A stretch of 64,000 nt of DNA from Vulcanimicrobiota bacterium. Its GTDB lineage: Bacteria; Vulcanimicrobiota; Xenobia; Xenobiales; JADMJV01. A model generated the notes under the pieces. It worked only from the letters and a program-made list of their open reading frames with translations. It did not search any database and had not been told where the DNA came from. The stretch covers positions 83,595-147,594 of the forward strand of contig JAHBVR010000019.1 of the NCBI GenBank assembly GCA_019637395.1, read 5' to 3'. Below are positions 60,238 to 64,000 of the stretch, piece by piece. The first letter of the stretch is position 1; the number at the start of each line of letters is the position of its first letter. The position numbers and the translations under genes are program-made.

Positions 60238-61197
60238 ATGTCGACTGTCAAGAATTCCACCTCCAGCAGCATCAAGCAGACCTCCAAGCCCGCCGCCAAG
60301 CCGGCTAACAAACCCGCCAACAAGCCGGCCAGCAAGCCGAACAACGAGGTCAAAAAACCGGGCGACGGCTTCCGAGCCTCCGACGAGACCCGCGAAAATC
60401 GGGAGGGTCGCCGCAGCCGCGAGGGACGCGAAACCCGCGAAGGTCGCGAAGGCCGTAAGCCTGGTGACGTGCGCGACGGCAAGGATAAGGACAAGACCAG
60501 AGAGGGCAAAGAGGGCGAAGACAAAGATACCAAGGCCCTGGACGACAAGATCAGCGACCTGGAAAAGCAACTGGCGGCCCTGCAGCAGCAAGGCGCTCAG
60601 CAGCCTCAGCAGCCGCAGGGCGGAGGCAGCTCCGGTGGTGGTGACCAGGGCGGCGGCGGTGGCGACAAGGCCGGCGGCTGCCAGGGTGGAGGACAACCGG
60701 CCCAGCAGCCCAATCCGATGCAGGGCGCCCAGGGTGTGAATGGCCTCGGTCAGGGTGGTCCCGACGCCGAATTGCAGGCTCTGGCGGCTCAGTGCCTGCA
60801 GGCCAATGGAGGCCAACAGGGCGGCTTCCCCGGACTCCAGGGCGGAATGCCGGGCGTCGGCGCTGTCGGTAACGTGGGCGGCGGTAACCCGTTCCAGGCC
60901 GGTTTTCGTGCCGGTATGGGCGGCGGCGTCCCCGGAATGCAGGGAATGGGCGGCAATCAGCAAGCCAAGGCGGCCCTGGCCCAAAAGGCCAGCCAGTATG
61001 CCCAGCAGGGCTTCCAGCCTCAACCCACCACTCGCGTCCTGGTGCAGAGCGCGCTCGGTTACGACGCCTTCCAGCAGCAGGGCCAGCAGTTCGGTCAGCA
61101 GCCCTTCGGCCAGCCCGGCTTCGGCCAGCAGCCGTTCGGCGGCAACAACTTCGGCCTGCAGTCCACGCCCCTCAACTTCGGCGGCATGCGCTTTTAA
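60238..61197 (+). CDS. Low-complexity multi-block protein
   Basis: The product is 319 residues made of distinct blocks. Residues 1-43 are Lys/Pro/Ala/Ser-rich. Residues 45-95 are Arg/Glu/Gly-Lys/Asp repeats (ENREGRRSREGRETREGREG). A short coiled coil follows (ALDDKISDLEKQLAALQQQ), then Gly/Gln/Ser-rich sequence with one Cys. A small helical element comes near 250-280 (QQAKAALAQKASQYAQQG), then a Gly/Phe/Gln/Pro tail. The composition suits a disordered scaffold or condensate-forming protein. No signal peptide. Strong ribosome binding site and terminator suggest good expression. Confidence 0.72.
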   Translation: MSTVKNSTSSSIKQTSKPAAKPANKPANKPASKPNNEVKKPGDGFRASDETRENREGRRSREGRETREGREGRKPGDVRDGKDKDKTREGKEGEDKDTKALDDKISDLEKQLAALQQQGAQQPQQPQGGGSSGGGDQGGGGGDKAGGCQGGGQPAQQPNPMQGAQGVNGLGQGGPDAELQALAAQCLQANGGQQGGFPGLQGGMPGVGAVGNVGGGNPFQAGFRAGMGGGVPGMQGMGGNQQAKAALAQKASQYAQQGFQPQPTTRVLVQSALGYDAFQQQGQQFGQQPFGQPGFGQQPFGGNNFGLQSTPLNFGGMRF

Positions 61198-61206
61198 TCG
61201 AACGAA

Positions 61207-62106
61207 TCAAGTCCCGGTCTGGATCAGGCCGGGACTTTTTTTGTTTTTCAGGAAATCCCAAATGCGCTCGTTGACCGGCACCTCCAGGCGCACCGGCCCA
61301 AAGCGCGGATCTACCAGAGGCTGCGTGGGCGAAGGATAGTTGTGGCCGTGCCCTTTCAGATAGATAACTTCAAGCTCGTCTCCGTAGCGTTCGGTGCGCT
61401 GGGCATCATCGTCAGACACCACCTCGGCTATTCCCTCGTAACCCAGCGCGCGGCCCCAGTGGCTCAACATCTCTCCGACCGGCGTGCTGACCCGCGACCC
61501 CCAGGGGGTTTCCGTCTTCCCGCCGGCCACGGGGAGCAATGGATCTTCCATACCAAATACGCAGCAGGTCGCCACCGGTCGGCTCAACCGGGCTGAGGGA
61601 GCAAGGATCGGGCCGGCCACGCAGCCGATTCCCGCCCAGCGCTCCGAGTAGCTGGCCGCCAGCTTAGAACAAAAGGCCGCTCCATTGCTGTGACCCACCA
61701 GGTAGACGCGGCGGGGATCGGCGTGAAAAGTCTCGACGGCCTTGCCGGCCAGGTCGCAAACGAAGGCCTGGTCATCCACAGTGCTGTCTTTAAAAAAAGC
61801 CTGGCCTACGTTCCAGGCCCGAGGATTGGTCAGAAAGGCCGGTTTCTCTTCCGGCTTGGGGGTCTGGCCGCTGGGAGCCACCACTACCAGGCCTTCCCGG
61901 CGGGCTGTCTCGGCCCAACCCGAGCGGTCCAGGAAACCTCCACCGCTCCCGCCGGTGCCGTGAAATAACAAAATCAACGGCGGCGGCTCACCGGGCGCGC
62001 TCGGCGACACGCTGTAGTAAGTCCAGCGCCGGCCTTGCGATTCCAGGGTGTCGCTGGGCAGCACGGCGCCGGCCAAAAGCAGGCCGGCCAGAAGGTATTT
62101 CAGCAT
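61207..62106 (-). CDS. Exported LpqC/PHB-depolymerase-like esterase
   Basis: The product is 299 residues with a signal peptide (MLKYLLAGLLLAGAVLPS). The alpha/beta-hydrolase shows an oxyanion loop LILLFHGTGGSGGG, nucleophile elbow YLVGHSNGAAFCSKLAA, triad Asp likely in FGMEDPLLPV and His in YLKGHGHNYPS. This order is typical of LpqC and feruloyl/PHB-type esterases. The natural substrate is uncertain and could be a polyester, xylan ester or other. Several Cys may form disulfides in the periplasm. Confidence 0.83.
   Translation of the reverse strand: MLKYLLAGLLLAGAVLPSDTLESQGRRWTYYSVSPSAPGEPPPLILLFHGTGGSGGGFLDRSGWAETARREGLVVVAPSGQTPKPEEKPAFLTNPRAWNVGQAFFKDSTVDDQAFVCDLAGKAVETFHADPRRVYLVGHSNGAAFCSKLAASYSERWAGIGCVAGPILAPSARLSRPVATCCVFGMEDPLLPVAGGKTETPWGSRVSTPVGEMLSHWGRALGYEGIAEVVSDDDAQRTERYGDELEVIYLKGHGHNYPSPTQPLVDPRFGPVRLEVPVNERIWDFLKNKKSPGLIQTGT
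61210..61242 (+). terminator. Rho-independent terminator inside the end of a convergent CDS
   Basis: An 8-bp stem AGTCCCGG/CCGGGACT is followed by TTTTTT. It follows the low-complexity gene by 12 bases. The opposing esterase gene encodes its final residues (KSPGLIQTG) across the same hairpin. Confidence 0.82.
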
Positions 62107-62150
62107 TCCCCCATGTTAGCTGTCCCGTCGAACCGAACCTTTGCTCCGGC

Positions 62151-62180
62151 TTGACAAATATTCCATGGGGTACGCATCAT
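62151..62180 (+). promoter_or_regulatory. Promoter that may give a leaderless helicase mRNA
   Basis: A perfect TTGACA (62151-62156) is followed after 18 bases by CATCAT (62175-62180, four consensus matches). Transcription would start near 62187-62190, at the GTG proposed as the helicase start, so the mRNA may have no leader. Confidence 0.42.
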
Positions 62181-62189
62181 GCACCCTTA

Positions 62190-63839
62190 GTGACTGCTCA
62201 ACCTCAGGTCCGGCTACGCGTACCGGTTGGCTTCGAACCCCGTATCTGGGCCAAGCAAGCCTACGCCGCCTATACTCAACATCCGTTTAAGGACTTTTCC
62301 GTCAACGCCTGTCCGGGCGCCGGCAAGACCAAATTCGCGGTCATGTTGGCCTACAACGAACTGCGCCGGGGGGCGGTGGATCGCATCGACATTGTGGGAC
62401 CGTCCACCCACATCTGTGAGCAGTGGCAGCGCGAGTTCGCCTCCTGGGGCCTGGCTCTGGATCCCGAGAATGCCCAGGAATCCCGGGACTGCGTGGGACG
62501 CGTCTTTACCTATCAACGGCTGGGAATGGACGCCGACGCCTTCCGCGCCCGCGACCGCCGGCGTACCCTGGTTATTCTCGACGAAGTCCACCACGCCGGC
62601 GACAGCAAGTCCTGGGGCGAGGCCCTGCGCCTGGTTTTCAACGCCGCCCACCGGCGCCTGATGCTCTCCGGTACGCCTTTCCGGTCCGACAACAACCCCA
62701 TCCCTTTCGTGCGCTATCAAAACGGGGATCGGGGCGAGAGCATCAGCGACTATAGCTACGGCTACGGGGAAGCCTTACGCGACAACTATTGCGCCCCGCT
62801 CTACTTCCCACACCATGACGGGGAATTCGAGTGGGAGCGGGACGGCAAGTCTTTCGCCGCCAGTTTTTCCACCTTCTTGGAACGCAACTTTGAAGCGGAC
62901 CGGCTGCGCACCGCCCTGGAGCCGACCGGGGCCTACGTGCAGGGACTGCTCAAAGAAGCCCATCAGCAGCTCTTGGAATTGCGCAAGACTCATCCCGGCG
63001 CCGGCGGCATCGTCTTTGGACGCGATGTGGAAAACTGCCAGCAACTGGCTGCAGAACTGCACAAGTTGACCGGCAGCAAACCCACCATCGTGACCAACGA
63101 CATGGCCGAGGCGGGCAAAATCATCCACAAGTTCCGCGCCTCCAAGACCCCCTGGATCGTCTCCGTGAAGATGATCTCCGAGGGCGTGGACATCCCGCGC
63201 TTGCGCGTCGGAGTCTTTCTCAGCAACGTGCGCACCGAACTCTTCTTCCGCCAAGCCGCCGGCCGTCTGGTGCGCCTGGTGGAGGGGCTGGAGGATCAGT
63301 CGGGCTATCTCTATATCCCCTCTGATCAACGCCTGGTACGTTACGCGGTGGAGATGCAGACCGAGCGCAAGCACTCCCTGGAGAAAAGACAGGAGCTCAT
63401 GGGCGACCAGCTCGAGCTGATGGCGGCCCAGCGCGAAGAGCGCGCCCCGGGTGAAGAGAACCCCTACCGCTTTTTGCGTTCGGAAGGCAACCGGGTGGGC
63501 GTCATCGACACCGGCCCCCCGGCCGCCGGCAACGGCCAGGGACTCTTTGATTTCACGGTCGAGATGATGCCGGAACTGCTCGAAACGGAAACCGCTCCCG
63601 AGCCGGTGGAAGCCGCTCCACTGCTGCTGTCCGAACAGAAAGACCTGATCCGCCGGCGCGGCGGCCGCATTTCCAGCCTGGTCAACGACATCAGTTCGCG
63701 CATGGGACTGACCTTCCGCCAGGTCCATGGCCGCTTGAATCGCCTGCAAGGAGTGCGTTCCCAGAGCGAGTGCACCCTGGAGCAGTTAGTGGCTCGTGAA
63801 CAATATTTAGAAAAATGGCTACGCCAGGGCAGTTTGTAG
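62190..63839 (+). CDS. Superfamily 2 DEAD/DEAH-box helicase
   Basis: The product is 549 residues. Motif I is ACPGAGKTKFA, motif II is VILDEVHHAGD (a DEVH box), motif III is MLSGTPFRSD, and the second RecA domain has SVKMISEGVDIPRLRVGV (motif V) and FFRQAAGRLVRLV (motif VI). The start of the domain, RIWAKQAYAAYTQHP, is like type III restriction/UvrB-type helicases. The C-terminal 130 residues end in a helical part, ISSRMGLTFRQVHGRLNRLQG, which may bind DNA. No nuclease or methyltransferase gene is adjacent. I use GTG 62190. A TTG at 62151 lies on the promoter-like TTGACA. Confidence 0.85.
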   Translation: MTAQPQVRLRVPVGFEPRIWAKQAYAAYTQHPFKDFSVNACPGAGKTKFAVMLAYNELRRGAVDRIDIVGPSTHICEQWQREFASWGLALDPENAQESRDCVGRVFTYQRLGMDADAFRARDRRRTLVILDEVHHAGDSKSWGEALRLVFNAAHRRLMLSGTPFRSDNNPIPFVRYQNGDRGESISDYSYGYGEALRDNYCAPLYFPHHDGEFEWERDGKSFAASFSTFLERNFEADRLRTALEPTGAYVQGLLKEAHQQLLELRKTHPGAGGIVFGRDVENCQQLAAELHKLTGSKPTIVTNDMAEAGKIIHKFRASKTPWIVSVKMISEGVDIPRLRVGVFLSNVRTELFFRQAAGRLVRLVEGLEDQSGYLYIPSDQRLVRYAVEMQTERKHSLEKRQELMGDQLELMAAQREERAPGEENPYRFLRSEGNRVGVIDTGPPAAGNGQGLFDFTVEMMPELLETETAPEPVEAAPLLLSEQKDLIRRRGGRISSLVNDISSRMGLTFRQVHGRLNRLQGVRSQSECTLEQLVAREQYLEKWLRQGSL

Positions 63840-63849
63840 AAATTTCCGG

Positions 63850-63878
63850 TTGACACGCCCTGAACAGCATGCTAATCT
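63850..63878 (+). promoter_or_regulatory. Strong promoter at the right edge
   Basis: Perfect TTGACA (63850-63855), 17-base spacer, then TAATCT (63873-63878). No coding frame follows it within the window. The next elements look like an rRNA operon leader. Confidence 0.6.
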
Positions 63879-63903
63879 CCACCAGCACTCGGGACACCGA
63901 GAC

Positions 63904-63961
63904 CATCTTTGACAACTGGATAATCAATTTGAGCTAGTGCCATAGCCTGAAAAGGCTGTGG
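63904..63961 (+). promoter_or_regulatory. rRNA-operon-type leader: boxA-like element and GAAA hairpin
   Basis: The CATCTTTGACAAC stretch (63904-63916) resembles the boxA antitermination element of rrn leaders. Downstream, CCATAGCCT and AGGCTGTGG pair as a 9-bp stem with a GAAA loop (about 63940-63961). The sequence to 64000 is non-coding. No 16S sequence is reached, so this is an inference from leader features. Another stable RNA is possible. Confidence 0.5.
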
Positions 63962-64000
63962 GTCGACGAACTCTCCTTACCTGGGCCTCGTGCCCTAAGC

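Noticed and set aside
63850-64000. tRNA, tmRNA or SRP RNA at the right edge
   Set aside because: No cloverleaf, CCA end or known core motif is seen. Leader-like features fit better.
1-64000. CRISPR array, insertion sequence, integrase or prophage genes
   Set aside because: No regularly spaced repeats, transposase or integrase motifs were seen on either strand.

Overview
The window is a GC-rich bacterial chromosome segment, about 60% GC by eye. It is densely coded on both strands, with many operons whose stops and starts overlap by 1 to 4 bases (ATGA, GTGA, TAATG). Start codons are mixed (ATG, GTG, TTG) and AGGAGG-type ribosome binding sites are common. Many proteins carry signal peptides, and one protein consists of secretin N-domain-like repeats, which suggests a two-membrane bacterium. 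Tandem PilZ, TPR, VWA, Ser/Thr kinase, zinc-ribbon and low-complexity proteins together suggest a little-studied environmental lineage. I cannot name the phylum from sequence alone. No insertion sequence, prophage or CRISPR array was seen.

Layout. 1-1.4 kb: a partial flavin-type oxidoreductase, a DUF433 remnant, tRNA-Arg(TCG) and a double-PilZ protein. 1.4-3.7 kb: an osmoprotectant-type ABC importer in which binding protein and permease are fused. 3.7-14.3 kb: mixed housekeeping and secreted genes, including a hotdog thioesterase, an SGNH hydrolase, a WD40-like propeller, rarA, a methyltransferase, a protein of secretin N-domain-like repeats and a membrane Ser/Thr kinase. 14.7-21.2 kb: a five-gene minus-strand operon that reads as a complete putrescine-to-succinate route. 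It encodes a PatD-like aldehyde dehydrogenase, a GabT-like aminotransferase, an exported copper amine oxidase, a second aldehyde dehydrogenase and a thioredoxin-fold protein. A PuuD-like gamma-Glu-GABA hydrolase lies just beyond, after a decayed Phd/VapC toxin-antitoxin pair. 23.4-33.9 kb: one operon of ten genes, made of nine helical, coiled-coil-rich proteins of 264-439 residues and one TPR protein. Several of the nine look like diverged paralogues, none matches a family I know, and this is the best candidate for an undescribed system.

34-42 kb: unknown proteins, a DJ-1/PfpI protein, a bifunctional homocysteine methyltransferase/methylene-THF reductase, a transglutaminase-fold protein with Ser in place of the catalytic Cys, and a class 3 lipase. 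42-49.6 kb: a GNAT acetyltransferase, an MFS carrier, a DUF3300-DUF2950 pair, a VWA/ADP-ribosylglycohydrolase-like fusion coupled to an SDR, and a five-EF-hand protein. 49.6-59.9 kb: a zinc-ribbon protein, a large TPR protein, an SPFH protein, a PhyH-like dioxygenase, CsbD and a LOG-family protein. 60-64 kb: a low-complexity protein, an LpqC-like esterase and a superfamily 2 helicase. The right edge has a promoter and leader that look like the start of an rRNA operon lying beyond the window.
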